64,000 bases of DNA from Adhaeribacter pallidiroseus (lineage in GTDB: Bacteria; Bacteroidota; Bacteroidia; Cytophagales; Hymenobacteraceae), in NCBI RefSeq assembly GCF_003340495.1, contig NZ_QASA01000001.1, positions 5,828,001 to 5,892,000 on the forward strand, in the 5' to 3' direction. The notes under the pieces are model-generated. The model was not told where the DNA came from and searched no databases. It was given only the letters and a program-made list of their open reading frames with translations. This document shows, one piece after another, positions 17,502-25,326 of this stretch. Position 1 is the first letter of the stretch. Every line of letters begins with the position of its first letter. A program made the position numbers and the translations under genes.

Positions 17502-19046
17502 ATGGCAAAAATTGTTTCTCCGCAAGTTGACTTTGCTGAACTGATCCGGCAGGTAAAGCAGGTAACCCCCGAAATTTATGATCAGCAGGGAAATTACCTG
17601 AACCTTTTAGAAGAGCACTGGCAGGAGCCGGGCACTCCCCGGGAATTTATATCTCCTATTGATGGCTCCGTATTGGGTAGCCTGCCTTTCCTGGATAAAG
17701 CTACTGCGCTCCGGGCGGTACACGGTGCCCATCGGGAGGCGGTAGATTGGGGTCGCGTAGACCTGGACGAACGCAAACAGCGGGTGCAGGATTGCCTCGA
17801 CCAACTCCGCGATAATGTAGAGCTGATTGGCAAGCTGCTCATGTGGGAAATTGGTAAAACCTACAAACTGGGCTTTACCGACATCGACCGTTGTATTGAT
17901 GGCGTGCAATGGTACGTGGATAATATGGAAGAAATGCTGGGTCGCCGGGAGCCCTTGGGCGTGGTTTCCAACATTGCTTCCTGGAATTACCCGATGTCGG
18001 TGCTGATGCACGCGGTATTGGTGCAGGTGCTTTGCGGCAACGCGGCCATCGCTAAAACGCCTACTGACGGCGGCTTTATCTCGTTGAGCGTAACCTTTGC
18101 CATTGCCCGCCGCTGTGGCTTGCCGGTAACCTTGGTAAGTGGCTCCGGGGGCGAGTTAAGCGATGTACTGGTAAAAGACCAGGCCATTGAATGTCTTTCT
18201 TTTGTGGGGGGCCGCTACAACGGGCGCAACATTGCCGATGCCCTGGCTTCGGTGCACAAGCGCTACATGCTCGAAATGGAAGGCGTGAACACCTACGGCA
18301 TCTGGAATTTCTCGGACTGGAACAACCTGGGCGACCAACTCAAAAAAGGCTACGACTACGGCAAACAACGCTGCACCGCTTACGTGCGCTTTGTAGTAGA
18401 ACGCCGCTTATTTCCGCAGTTTTTAGAAACCTACTGGACTGCTATCCGCAGCCTGAAGATTGGGAATCCTACTTTGGTCGACAACCCCCATGATAAACTA
18501 CCCGACTTGCATTTTGGCCCGGTAATCAACAGCCGCCAGGCCGAAGATCTGGACCGGTTATACGCCGATGCGCTTAAAACCGGTGCCACGCCTTTTTACG
18601 AAGGCAAACTGGATGATTCGTTATTCTTACCGGATCAGGACCGTTCGGCGTACCGGGCCCCGCGCGCTTTGGTAAATTTGCCGCGCCAAAGCGAACTGTA
18701 CTTTAAAGAACCTTTCGGGCCGATTGACTCGGTAGTGCTGGTAGACCGCGTAGAAGAACTGGTAGGCGAAATGAATATTTCCAACGGAGCCTTAGTAGCG
18801 GCCGTAGCTTCGGATGATACCAAATGGGCGCAACGCACCGCCAAAGAAGTACGGGCTTTTAAAGTGGGCATCAACAAACTCCGTTCCCGCGGCGACCGCG
18901 AAGAGGTATTTGGGGGCTTAGGCGAATCGTGGAAAGGCGCTTTTGTGGGCGGTAAATTACTGGTAGAAGCCGTTACGCAAGGTGCCCCATCGGAACTCGT
19001 ACTCGGCAATTACGCAGATGCTACTTTGCTGCCGGAGAAAATTTAG
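17502..19046 (+). CDS. Aldehyde dehydrogenase family protein (divergent)
   Basis: The frame is open from a TTG at 17469, but ATG 17502 is the better start (514 residues). ALDH fold: a cofactor-domain motif SNIASWNYPMSVLMHAVLVQ with the catalytic Asn (SWNYP), the NAD(P)-binding Lys in NAAIAKTP, and F-V-G-G in ECLSFVGGRYNG at the usual FTGS position. The general-base Glu is in LEMEGVNTYG (normally LELGGK) and the nucleophilic Cys in GKQRCTAYVR. The C-terminal motif is YFKEPFGPI. It oxidises an aldehyde to an acid with NAD(P)+. The LEMEGVN and KQRC variants place it away from mainstream ALDHs. The gene lies immediately left of the second cassette cluster but has ordinary local composition and belongs to the host chromosome. 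Confidence 0.85.
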   Translation: MAKIVSPQVDFAELIRQVKQVTPEIYDQQGNYLNLLEEHWQEPGTPREFISPIDGSVLGSLPFLDKATALRAVHGAHREAVDWGRVDLDERKQRVQDCLDQLRDNVELIGKLLMWEIGKTYKLGFTDIDRCIDGVQWYVDNMEEMLGRREPLGVVSNIASWNYPMSVLMHAVLVQVLCGNAAIAKTPTDGGFISLSVTFAIARRCGLPVTLVSGSGGELSDVLVKDQAIECLSFVGGRYNGRNIADALASVHKRYMLEMEGVNTYGIWNFSDWNNLGDQLKKGYDYGKQRCTAYVRFVVERRLFPQFLETYWTAIRSLKIGNPTLVDNPHDKLPDLHFGPVINSRQAEDLDRLYADALKTGATPFYEGKLDDSLFLPDQDRSAYRAPRALVNLPRQSELYFKEPFGPIDSVVLVDRVEELVGEMNISNGALVAAVASDDTKWAQRTAKEVRAFKVGINKLRSRGDREEVFGGLGESWKGAFVGGKLLVEAVTQGAPSELVLGNYADATLLPEKI

Positions 19047-19201
19047 AAATTTAAAAATGCTTCCTGATTAATTGCATTTAAGCTGAAAATTTAAAAAAAT
19101 TTAAAATCTGAAGTTAGCGTAGTAGCTGGTTTTAGATTTTTGTTTCTGGGGATTTCTTGAATAAATACATCCTATATTCGTTAATACAGGTATGTTTATA
19201 C

Positions 19202-19253
19202 AGCTAACGGGTGTGGTATAAACACACCTAAGGTGTTTAGCAGGTAGTTAGGG
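19202..19253 (+). other. attC-like site at the left edge of the right cluster
   Basis: Left heptamer AGCTAAC (19202-19208), interior palindrome GGTGTG...CACACC, then right core GTTAGGG (19247-19253). Followed by the IS5-type element and the first ORF of the cluster. Confidence 0.6.
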
Positions 19254-19266
19254 GTAATATATAATA

Positions 19267-20165
19267 GACTTCTTTCAAAAGTACTTAGATAGTGTCGTAA
19301 TTAGCAATGGCAGCAAAGAGGTTAAAGCGTAAGCCAAAGCGCTTTCGACGATTTCTATACTTGGTAGCAAAAATTTTGAATCGTTTAAGAAAACCAAACA
19401 CGTTTTCAATCTTGATTCGCTGGGAAGACAACGCTCGGTTTTGTTGCTGGTCTTGCCGCGTTAAAGGATAATGTTTGGAGGCCTTCTTCGGGGTATGGGC
19501 TTGCGGGATCAACTTTTTGATTCCTTGATAACCCGAATCCGCTAATAGCAGGATAGGAGTTGGGAGTTTAAGCTGGCTGCATTTAAAAAGTTGGAAATCA
19601 TGCACTGCTCCTTTGGCAAAATGCGTACAAATGATTTTTCCGCTCTTCTTATCCACTATCATTTGTGTTTTCAGATGATGTTGTTTCTTTTTAGCCGAGT
19701 AGTAGCGTCTTTGTTTTTTTGGGGACGTTCGATTCTTGTCTCCGTAGCATCTACCAGTACTACTTGGTAACTGATGGAACTTTGGAGAAGGGCTTTTTTG
19801 CCAGGTAAGCTAAATTCCCCGGATTGGAGTAAAAGATTTTCCGCTCGTGTAATCAAGCGGAAGGCCGTGGCTTCACTCACTTGGTAGCTCTGAGCGATGT
19901 GAAAATAGGTCCGGTATTCCCGATTATATTCTAACATCATCAATACTTGATCGGCCTCCGACAAGCGACTAGGACGACCGAGAACTTTCTTGTTTTTGGC
20001 TATTTGTTCGCTTAAAACTGCTTTCATGTGCTCAAAGGTGGCTTTATGCACCCCTGTTAAGCGCCGGAAAAGAGCTTCGCTTAAAAAGCGGATTTGTTCG
20101 TATTTTGTCACCATACCGCAAAGTTCTGCTATTTACTTAATATCTAATTACTTTTGAAAGAAGTC
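19267..20165 (-). mobile_element. IS5-family (IS427-like) insertion sequence
   Basis: About 900 bp. Terminal inverted repeats GACTTCTTTCAAAAGTA (left) and the complement at the right end, flanked by TA on both sides (19265-19266 and 20166-20167), as for IS427-group targets. It encodes a two-frame transposase on the minus strand. It is inserted between an attC-like site and the next cassette ORF. Confidence 0.8.
19285..20114 (-). CDS. IS5-family transposase, two overlapping frames with probable programmed -1 frameshift
   Basis: Frame A (20114-19671, 147 codons) has the N-terminal DUF4096-like/HTH region (GVHKATFEHMKAVL ... GRPSRLSEADQVLMML ... YQVSEATAFRLITRAE) and runs into the first catalytic Asp (VLVDATETRIERPQKN). 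The second frame (to 19285) carries KTQMIVDKKSGKIICTHFAKG, the second Asp (LLLADSGYQG) and the C-terminal R-I-K-I-E-N-VFGFLKRF with the catalytic Glu. The frames join at a heptamer A AAA AAC (complement of 19719-19713), inside an A7 run, in the correct phase for -1 slippage. The continuation reads QRRYYSAKKKQHHLKTQMIVD. IS427-group elements are known to use such frameshifting. The element appears intact. Confidence 0.8.
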
Positions 20166-20181
20166 TAATAAAAAATTAGGA

Positions 20182-20538
20182 ATGAAAGAGGCAGTAATTT
20201 CTGTAATGATAGTTGGTGCATTCATAGTTGCCTCCTACTACCTTCATAAGTACATGCGGAATATAAAATCTATAATTTGGTTCTTATCCTTGATTCTTAT
20301 GTATATAGTATTGCTTTACGGCTACTTAGAAATAATTAATAAAATACACCAATATCTTAGAGATAGAGGCATTTATATAGAATTTGGACATGCGAGTATT
20401 TTATTATTAGAACTGGGTGTAATCTGTTTGTTTTTTGCCTTAATAAATATTGTTTGGGCGGCTGTTAGTAGATATAGGAATTTACAAAATAAAAATACAT
20501 CCCCTAATCGAGTAGACGGCCCCACCAGTGTTGGCTGA
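20182..20538 (+). CDS. Small polytopic membrane protein of unknown function (cassette ORF, 3' end altered by intron 2)
   Basis: 118 residues as read. Three to four hydrophobic segments: AVISVMIVGAFIVASYYL, IIWFLSLILMYIVLLYGYL and ASILLLELGVICLFFALINIVWAAV, ending in a short basic tail. No family recognised. The last ten codons (NRVDGPTSVG) lie within the group II intron. With the intron removed the frame would end ...TSPNHT-stop inside the attC-like site. The intron is antisense to this gene and cannot splice from its mRNA, so the altered tail is what would be made. AT-rich like the other cassettes. Its original upstream junction has been separated from its attC-like neighbour by the IS5 element. 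Confidence 0.55.
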   Translation: MKEAVISVMIVGAFIVASYYLHKYMRNIKSIIWFLSLILMYIVLLYGYLEIINKIHQYLRDRGIYIEFGHASILLLELGVICLFFALINIVWAAVSRYRNLQNKNTSPNRVDGPTSVG

Positions 20539-22350
20539 TGGGGAGCGCCTCTCACACCACTGTACGTACGGGTCTCGTATACAGCGGTTCGTTAAGTTGG
20601 GGGGCTACTTGTTTGTAGTAATCGAACAACGATTCATAACCTTTCTTGACCAACCGTTTCAGCGTGATAGTGGTCACCAGGATGGGGCTTTGCGCTACTG
20701 CCCAGCCCCCTTTCCGGGTCTGGCTCCAGGCATAGGCTTCCCCTTTTGAGACGCCTAATCGGATCAGGTTCTTTCTTTTCCGCTCGGGTTTCTTCCAGTC
20801 ATGCCAGATGCAATGGCGCAGCCGGTTTCTGAGCCAACTATCCACTTGCTTTAACTTCCCCTGAATGCTGGCTAGACGAAAGTAGTTTACCCAGCCTCGC
20901 TGCACTTCCTTGAGTTGCTGAACGCGCTGCTCAAAGGCACTGGGCGTGGTCTTGCGGGTAATCCCTTTCAGGTTCTGCTTCAGCCTGGCCCAAGCCTTTT
21001 CTGCTACCACCAACTGGTATTTACCTTTCTCCCCTTTCCGGTAAGTGGGTACAAACCGGTAGCCTAGTATCTGAAAATCTACGGGTCGTCTAATGCCGCT
21101 CTTTTCCCGGTTGATGGGTAGCCTTAGCTTATTCTTCAGGAACAGGAAAAGGTTGTTGCCCACCTGCCGGGCCTCCGACTCACTTTTGGTATAAACACTA
21201 AAGTCATCGGCATAGCGCACGTACCGCAAGCCTTGCTTTTCCAACTCTTTATCCAGCTCGTGAAGCAGAATATTGGAGAGCAGCGGACTCAACGGACTGC
21301 CCTGTGGTACCCCTTTCCGGCGTTTGGTTAACTTTCCCCCAATAAGGATAGGGGCCCGAAGCCATTTGCGGATCAGGCGCAGCGTGAGCGGGCATTTTAC
21401 TTTCTGGTATACCAGTTGCAGGAGCAGGCAGTGCTCTACTTCATCAAAGAAGCTTTTCAGGTCCATATCGACAATATGCTGATAGCCTTCATTAATGTTC
21501 TTCTGAGCTTGCCACACCGCCTGATGGGCGTTGCGGTTGGGCCGGAAGCCGTAGCTGTACTCTTTGAACTCCAGCTCGAAAAGCGGGGCTATGGCTTGGT
21601 TGACTGCTTGTTGTAGCAGCCGGTCGGTTACGGTAGGAATGCCTAACCGGCGCTTCTGGCCGTTGCTCTTAGGTATTTCTACCCCTAAGATGGGTAGAGG
21701 AAAGTACTGGCTGCTCCGGATAGCCGTAACTAAGGCCTCCTGATTTACTTGCAGATGCCCAGCTAGTTCAAGTACGGACATACCGTCTACGCCGGCTGCC
21801 CCTTGGTTAGCCTGCACTTGCCGGTAGGCTAGCAGCAGGTTGCCCCGGTGCAATACTTTCTCAATCATCCTACTTTCTACTTTATCTGTAATCCCTGTTC
21901 CGCTTACGCTAAGGCTGGCCAGGCCTCCTTACCACATTTGGAACAACTTCACGTTCGGCCCTTCGTCATCTTGTGAGACCTCCGCAGCGCTTACGGCTCG
22001 TTTCCTGATGGCTACTATGGCTTCTGCTGACTTCTCTCTTACCAACCCGTGGCCGAGAGACCTCCCCAGGTAAGAGCATATTCCTTCCTCCGATTCCTGG
22101 TACATCTACCCACTAGTACTTGTTGGTCAGGAGCTTTGCAAAGAGGTGCTTGCTTACCCGCACTAATGGGCCTCTTATGTACTTTCTGTTCGTCAGTACC
22201 GGATTTTGTAGTCCCGCTTTCTTCCCTGCTTATCTCACGATAAACCAGCTTGCGGCTTACTAACAGGCTGCACCAACTCGCCTGTAAGGGTCTTGCACCC
22301 TCTGGAATAATTTGGTACCTTTCAGTACCAGATGCCCATACTGGGCGCAC
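20507..22350 (-). mobile_element. Group II intron, copy 2 (antisense to the cassettes)
   Basis: Same element as copy 1, shifted by exactly 19,013 bp and in the same orientation. Shared sequence is 20504-22360. I noticed two base differences (20801 A versus 1788 G; 21506 A versus 2493 G), both synonymous in the RT gene. The termini, domain V and domain VI hairpins match copy 1. Near-identity implies recent movement or gene conversion. Confidence 0.88.
20552..21868 (-). CDS. ltrA: Group II intron-encoded reverse transcriptase/maturase (copy 2)
   Basis: 438 residues, identical in protein sequence to copy 1: RT blocks with YADD at 219-222 and GVPQGSPLSPLLSN at 186-199, a maturase domain, and no endonuclease domain. 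Both copies are intact, so either could drive mobility of both introns. Introns lacking the endonuclease generally use single-stranded or folded DNA targets and nascent strands for priming, which fits insertion next to a DNA hairpin such as attC. Confidence 0.95.
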   Translation of the reverse strand: MIEKVLHRGNLLLAYRQVQANQGAAGVDGMSVLELAGHLQVNQEALVTAIRSSQYFPLPILGVEIPKSNGQKRRLGIPTVTDRLLQQAVNQAIAPLFELEFKEYSYGFRPNRNAHQAVWQAQKNINEGYQHIVDMDLKSFFDEVEHCLLLQLVYQKVKCPLTLRLIRKWLRAPILIGGKLTKRRKGVPQGSPLSPLLSNILLHELDKELEKQGLRYVRYADDFSVYTKSESEARQVGNNLFLFLKNKLRLPINREKSGIRRPVDFQILGYRFVPTYRKGEKGKYQLVVAEKAWARLKQNLKGITRKTTPSAFEQRVQQLKEVQRGWVNYFRLASIQGKLKQVDSWLRNRLRHCIWHDWKKPERKRKNLIRLGVSKGEAYAWSQTRKGGWAVAQSPILVTTITLKRLVKKGYESLFDYYKQVAPQLNEPLYTRPVRTVV

Positions 22351-22413
22351 ACCACACCTAAAGCACACTAAAGCGTGCCTTAGCCAAGTACGTTGTAGGT
22401 AATTTAACGAAAT

Positions 22414-22914
22414 ATGAAAATCTTCATTTTAGTTATATTAGGATTGTTGGCTTCTACCAGTCTGTACAGTCAAGACAAATGCGACCTATCGTCTCTGTCA
22501 CAAGACGACAAGATGCTGATGCAGAGTTTCTGGACCAATTTTAAATCTGCAATCACTAAAAAGGACAAAGTAAAGCTGGCAGCTCTCTGTAACTTTCCCT
22601 TTACCTGTAGCTTTTGCCAATATATAGATCATCCTAACTCCAACCAACCTTATGTGGATGTAACAGAAAAGGGATTTCTTAAATATTACTACAAGATGTT
22701 TTCGGATGAGAGATTAATGAAAGAAGTTGCCAAGCACACCTTACCGGATGAATTTATTCTTACTACGCATTTTAACACAGTTGACAATAAATGCTCCTAT
22801 AGTTTTGCATATGGAGTTCGAGAAAATGAAAAGCACCCAGGACGACAGTATTTTTTCGATTTGCAAAAGGTCGGTAGTAAATTCAAAATTACCGGTGCTT
22901 GGACCTTGCTTTAA
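22414..22914 (+). CDS. Secreted cysteine-containing protein of unknown function (cassette ORF)
   Basis: 166 residues. A clear signal peptide MKIFILVILGLLASTSLYSQ is followed by about 146 residues with Cys in DKCDLSS, a CNFPFTCSFC cluster and DNKCSYSF. The sequence has the helix-plus-curved-sheet look of NTF2/SnoaL-like secreted proteins (MQSFWTNFKSAITKKDKVKLAALCNFPF, then a C-terminal YFFDLQKVGSKFKITGAWTL strand pair). That resemblance is an impression, not a family match. The start lies 15 nt after an attC-like core and the stop is 17 nt before the next, so the gene has no room for its own promoter. Confidence 0.6.
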   Translation: MKIFILVILGLLASTSLYSQDKCDLSSLSQDDKMLMQSFWTNFKSAITKKDKVKLAALCNFPFTCSFCQYIDHPNSNQPYVDVTEKGFLKYYYKMFSDERLMKEVAKHTLPDEFILTTHFNTVDNKCSYSFAYGVRENEKHPGRQYFFDLQKVGSKFKITGAWTLL

Positions 22915-22931
22915 GAATAAAGAAAAATTAT

Positions 22932-22997
22932 CTACAACATTGCGTAAACGCCAATTGCGGCCCATGGCCTCGTCGTCGTTTAAATTAACCGTTGTGC
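22932..22997 (+). other. attC-like site
   Basis: Left CTACAAC (22932-22938), paired TAAACG...CGTTTA arms around a GC-rich centre, right core GTTGTGC (22991-22997), the same core as at 3811. Confidence 0.65.
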
Positions 22998-23020
22998 GTT
23001 ATTTATAACAAAGTAAAGAT

Positions 23021-23791
23021 TTGGAAAGAGCAACTGAAGTAGTAATAGTAGATTCAGAAGAACACATACCTTCCAATGAATTTATCAGCTCTATTCCCAG
23101 AGAAAAGTTACTTAAGCTATTATTTAAATCTCCTGTTCTTCAATACCGGGAAGCGATTGGTAATAGATTGAAGGATGAACTTACTGGTTTCCAAATTAGC
23201 ATCCATACGATTGAACCTGAAATCAACATAGCCAAACTTATAACAGACCAAGAGATTGAGGAACATCAAGCCTTTTTCGAACAATGCGCAAAAGATTATC
23301 GCGCATTAGGAGAAAAATTAATCTTTAGGTTAGCTAAAAAGCTAAATATTGAACTATATAAAGATTTTCCATTGGGTACTTTCTGGGGCCTAAATATGCC
23401 ATCTGGGAAAATGGGTGAATGGCAGTATTACGTTCATGGCTTTCATTGCTGCTTTGAAAATAAGGTTACCCATCAAATTATTGAAGTGCCGTTAGTTTTT
23501 AGCTATGAATTTGGTGACTTAGACCCATACTTCTTCACTGGATTCATAAAATCCACCAGTTCTTATTATCCCTTGCCTGTTGCTATTTATGATAACTACG
23601 CTGATGGTTTAAAGATATTGGATAAAATGTTCTCTCTTGGAAAGTTTGAAAAAATCCCTTCCAATGTAGGCAACCACTTCGGTATAGTCGTAGCGGATAG
23701 AGAGAAAGTAGAAATCACTCCTTATAAAGAAGAAAATTTCAAAAGTAAAAAACCAAAATTTAATTTATGGAGGTTTTTGGGTCTAAAATAA
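23021..23791 (+). CDS. Uncharacterised cytoplasmic protein (DUF6896-like impression; cassette ORF)
   Basis: 256 residues from a TTG start; no signal peptide or membrane segment. The C-terminal half contains FWGLNMPSGKMGEWQYYVHG, FHCCFEN, a strand IIEVPLVFSYEFG and DLDPYFFTGFIKS. This W-x-Y-x-x-H-G ... C ... EV ... D-x-(Y/W)-x-F pattern reminds me of DUF6896 and related immunity-like domains, but I cannot confirm it. The N-terminal half is helical. The stop is 8 nt before the next attC-like heptamer. A stand-alone cassette protein; an immunity or anti-toxin role is speculation. Confidence 0.55.
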   Translation: MERATEVVIVDSEEHIPSNEFISSIPREKLLKLLFKSPVLQYREAIGNRLKDELTGFQISIHTIEPEINIAKLITDQEIEEHQAFFEQCAKDYRALGEKLIFRLAKKLNIELYKDFPLGTFWGLNMPSGKMGEWQYYVHGFHCCFENKVTHQIIEVPLVFSYEFGDLDPYFFTGFIKSTSSYYPLPVAIYDNYADGLKILDKMFSLGKFEKIPSNVGNHFGIVVADREKVEITPYKEENFKSKKPKFNLWRFLGLK

Positions 23792-23799
23792 AAACGTAC

Positions 23800-23868
23800 G
23801 CACAACAAGGTGCATAAGCCATGCTTCGGCCGACTGCCTTCGCCGTCGTTTATACTAGACCGTTAGGC
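23800..23868 (+). other. attC-like site with consensus right core
   Basis: Left GCACAAC (23800-23806), GGT/ACC inner boxes, GCATAAGC pairing with GTTTATAC, right core GTTAGGC (23862-23868), a perfect match to the attC consensus GTTRRRY. The interior GTGCATAAGCCATGCTTCGG recurs at the site 24532-24601. Confidence 0.75.
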
Positions 23869-23950
23869 GGCATTTAGGAAAATAATTTTTTAGGGTTAAA
23901 AAATCAAATAAGTTTACTTCCTTTTGGCGTTGCTACCGTAATACGAAAGC

Positions 23951-24232
23951 ATGATAATATCTTTTGGCTCCAAAGAGACAGAAAAGATTTGGAACGGAGA
24001 ACGAGTTGCTAAACTTCCTATTGAAATTCAGACAATTGGCAGGCGTAAATTAAGGATGTTGAACAACTCTCAAAATATAGCAGACTTGCGGATTCCCCCT
24101 TCAAACCGATTAGAGAAGCTGTCTGGAAATTTAAAAGAATTTTATAGTATCCGAATTAATGACCAGTGGAGAATCATTTTCCAATGGAACAACGGACAAG
24201 CCTCAGAAGTAGAAATTAGTGATTATCATTAA
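23951..24232 (+). CDS. higB: HigB/RelE-family toxin (mRNA interferase)
   Basis: 93 residues, the usual HigB length. RelE/ParE fold signature: MIISFGSKETEKIWNGE start, KLPIEIQTIGRRKLRMLNNSQ, DLRIPPSNRLEKLSGN, and the terminal FYSIRINDQWRIIFQWNNG, with the basic RI..QWRI strand that forms the active site. Family members cleave mRNA on the ribosome. It precedes higA with only 5 nt between them, the toxin-first order of the HigBA type. The 82 nt between the preceding attC-like core and the start is the largest such gap in the cluster, so this cassette may carry its own promoter, as toxin-antitoxin cassettes in integrons usually do. Confidence 0.9.
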   Translation: MIISFGSKETEKIWNGERVAKLPIEIQTIGRRKLRMLNNSQNIADLRIPPSNRLEKLSGNLKEFYSIRINDQWRIIFQWNNGQASEVEISDYH

Positions 24233-24237
24233 AGAAC

Positions 24238-24537
24238 ATGGAAAAATTACCAAATATACACCCAGGAGAAATATTGCAGGAGGAATTTCTTGTTCCCCTC
24301 AACATTACCGCTTACCGACTTGCTAAAGATATTAATATTCCTCAAACCAGAATATCGGAAATTTTAAAAGGTAATAGAAGAATCACAGCCGACACCGCAT
24401 TGAGGTTGAGTTACTACTTTGGGAATTCTCCTAAATTTTGGCTCGGACTGCAGGACGACTATGATTTGGAAGAAGAAAAAACCAACAAGCAACATGAGTT
24501 GGAAAGTATAAGGAAGTTTGAGAAAAACGTCGCCTAA
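24238..24537 (+). CDS. higA: HigA-family antitoxin (XRE-type HTH)
   Basis: 99 residues. Classic HigA/VapI pattern: NIHPGEILQEEFLVPLNIT at the N terminus, then the helix-turn-helix AYRLAKDINIPQTRISEILKGNRRITADTALRLSYYFG and NSPKFWLGLQDDYDLE. It binds and neutralises HigB and represses the operon. The stop codon overlaps the left heptamer of the following attC-like site (GCC TAA C), so the coding region ends inside the recombination site. The pair stabilises neighbouring DNA by post-segregational killing, a role proposed for toxin-antitoxin cassettes in large integron arrays. Confidence 0.92.
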   Translation: MEKLPNIHPGEILQEEFLVPLNITAYRLAKDINIPQTRISEILKGNRRITADTALRLSYYFGNSPKFWLGLQDDYDLEEEKTNKQHELESIRKFEKNVA

Positions 24538-24601
24538 CGGTTAGTGCATAAGCCATGCTTCGGCCGACGGCCTGGCACGTCTCATGCACTAAATGTTCAG
24601 T
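24532..24601 (+). other. attC-like site with consensus left heptamer
   Basis: GCCTAAC (24532-24538) matches RYYYAAC exactly. The arms TTAGTGCAT / ATGCACTAA form a perfect 9-bp stem. The right core is GTTCAGT (24595-24601), two positions off consensus. The higA stop lies within the left heptamer. Confidence 0.7.
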
Positions 24602-24609
24602 AATTAAAA

Positions 24610-25245
24610 TTGAAGCAAATTATATTACTTCTGTTCTTTGTCAGTTTGAAAAGTTTTTCACAAGTAGAAGTTCGTGGAATTTCAAAAATTGAATTAGCTG
24701 GGATTCAATCCGATTCAATTAACCTATCTGCAAATAAAGAATTTGAAAAACGAATAAAGCTAAAGTCAATTGAGAAATCTGAAAATGAAGTTGAAATAAG
24801 ATTCTATGAATTACTATCCTTAAGTAACACTAGGAACCTTAAAGTATTGGTTTTAAAGAATGATATTTGGAAAGCCACTGAATTTTCTGAAATCAATAAT
24901 CCAAGATTAAAAATAAGTAAGTTTGCCTTAGATGCTCCAAATGGATTTGAATTAGTTATTCAAAAGCTCTTTCAGAATAAATTAACCAAGCTGCCGAGCC
25001 AAGAAGCACTTAAGCCAAGGATGAAGAAATATGGTCAAACCGATCCTAAGAGAGGGAGAGCAGAAAAAGTCTTAATTGTAAATGACGGGAAAAGCTACAC
25101 TATAGAATTTAAAATTGGAGATAAATTCAGGATTTATAATTTTAGTAACCCTGAAACTTATGCTAACTTTTATAATGATGTGCAGGAGTTAAAAGACTAT
25201 GTAGCAATCAAAAATATATTTACTGAAGAGTTAAAAAGAAAATAA
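24610..25245 (+). CDS. Secreted protein of unknown function (cassette ORF)
   Basis: 211 residues from a TTG start, 8 nt after the attC-like core. Signal peptide KQIILLLFFVSLKSFSQ. The mature part is basic and rich in Lys, Glu and Ile, with repeating short strands (VEIRFYELLSLSNTRNLKVLVLKNDIW). The C-terminal third reads NDGKSYTIEFKIGDKFRIYNFSNPETYANFYNDVQELKDYV, which looks like a small beta-sandwich or cystatin-like domain. No family recognised. Strongly AT-rich. The stop is 4 nt before the next attC-like heptamer. Confidence 0.55.
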   Translation: MKQIILLLFFVSLKSFSQVEVRGISKIELAGIQSDSINLSANKEFEKRIKLKSIEKSENEVEIRFYELLSLSNTRNLKVLVLKNDIWKATEFSEINNPRLKISKFALDAPNGFELVIQKLFQNKLTKLPSQEALKPRMKKYGQTDPKRGRAEKVLIVNDGKSYTIEFKIGDKFRIYNFSNPETYANFYNDVQELKDYVAIKNIFTEELKRK

Positions 25246-25249
25246 CTAC

Positions 25250-25315
25250 TGGCAACACAATGTATACAAAACCCTTGCTTCGCTACAGGATTTGCATACA
25301 CGCGGACCGTTAGCA
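25250..25315 (+). other. attC-like site with long hairpin
   Basis: Left TGGCAAC (25250-25256), arms TGTATACAAA / TTTGCATACA (one mismatch) continuing inwards, right core GTTAGCA (25309-25315). Confidence 0.7.
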
Positions 25316-25326
25316 TAAATTATTGA

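Larger units (their letters stand above)
20501..22398 (+). other. attC-like site, interrupted by group II intron copy 2
   Basis: Removing 20507-22350 joins ATCCCCTA to ACCACACCTAAAGCAC. The rejoined site reads CCCTAAC, CACACC, then the hairpin CTAAAGCAC...GCGTGCCTTAG, CCAAGTAC and right core GTTGTAG (22392-22398). The next ORF begins 15 nt later. The right half is clearly different from that of site A, so the two insertions are in different attC-like sites. Confidence 0.65.

Noticed and set aside
1491-22360. Segmental duplication as the cause of the two intron copies
   Set aside because: Similarity stops abruptly at the intron/attC boundaries; flanking genes and site halves differ.
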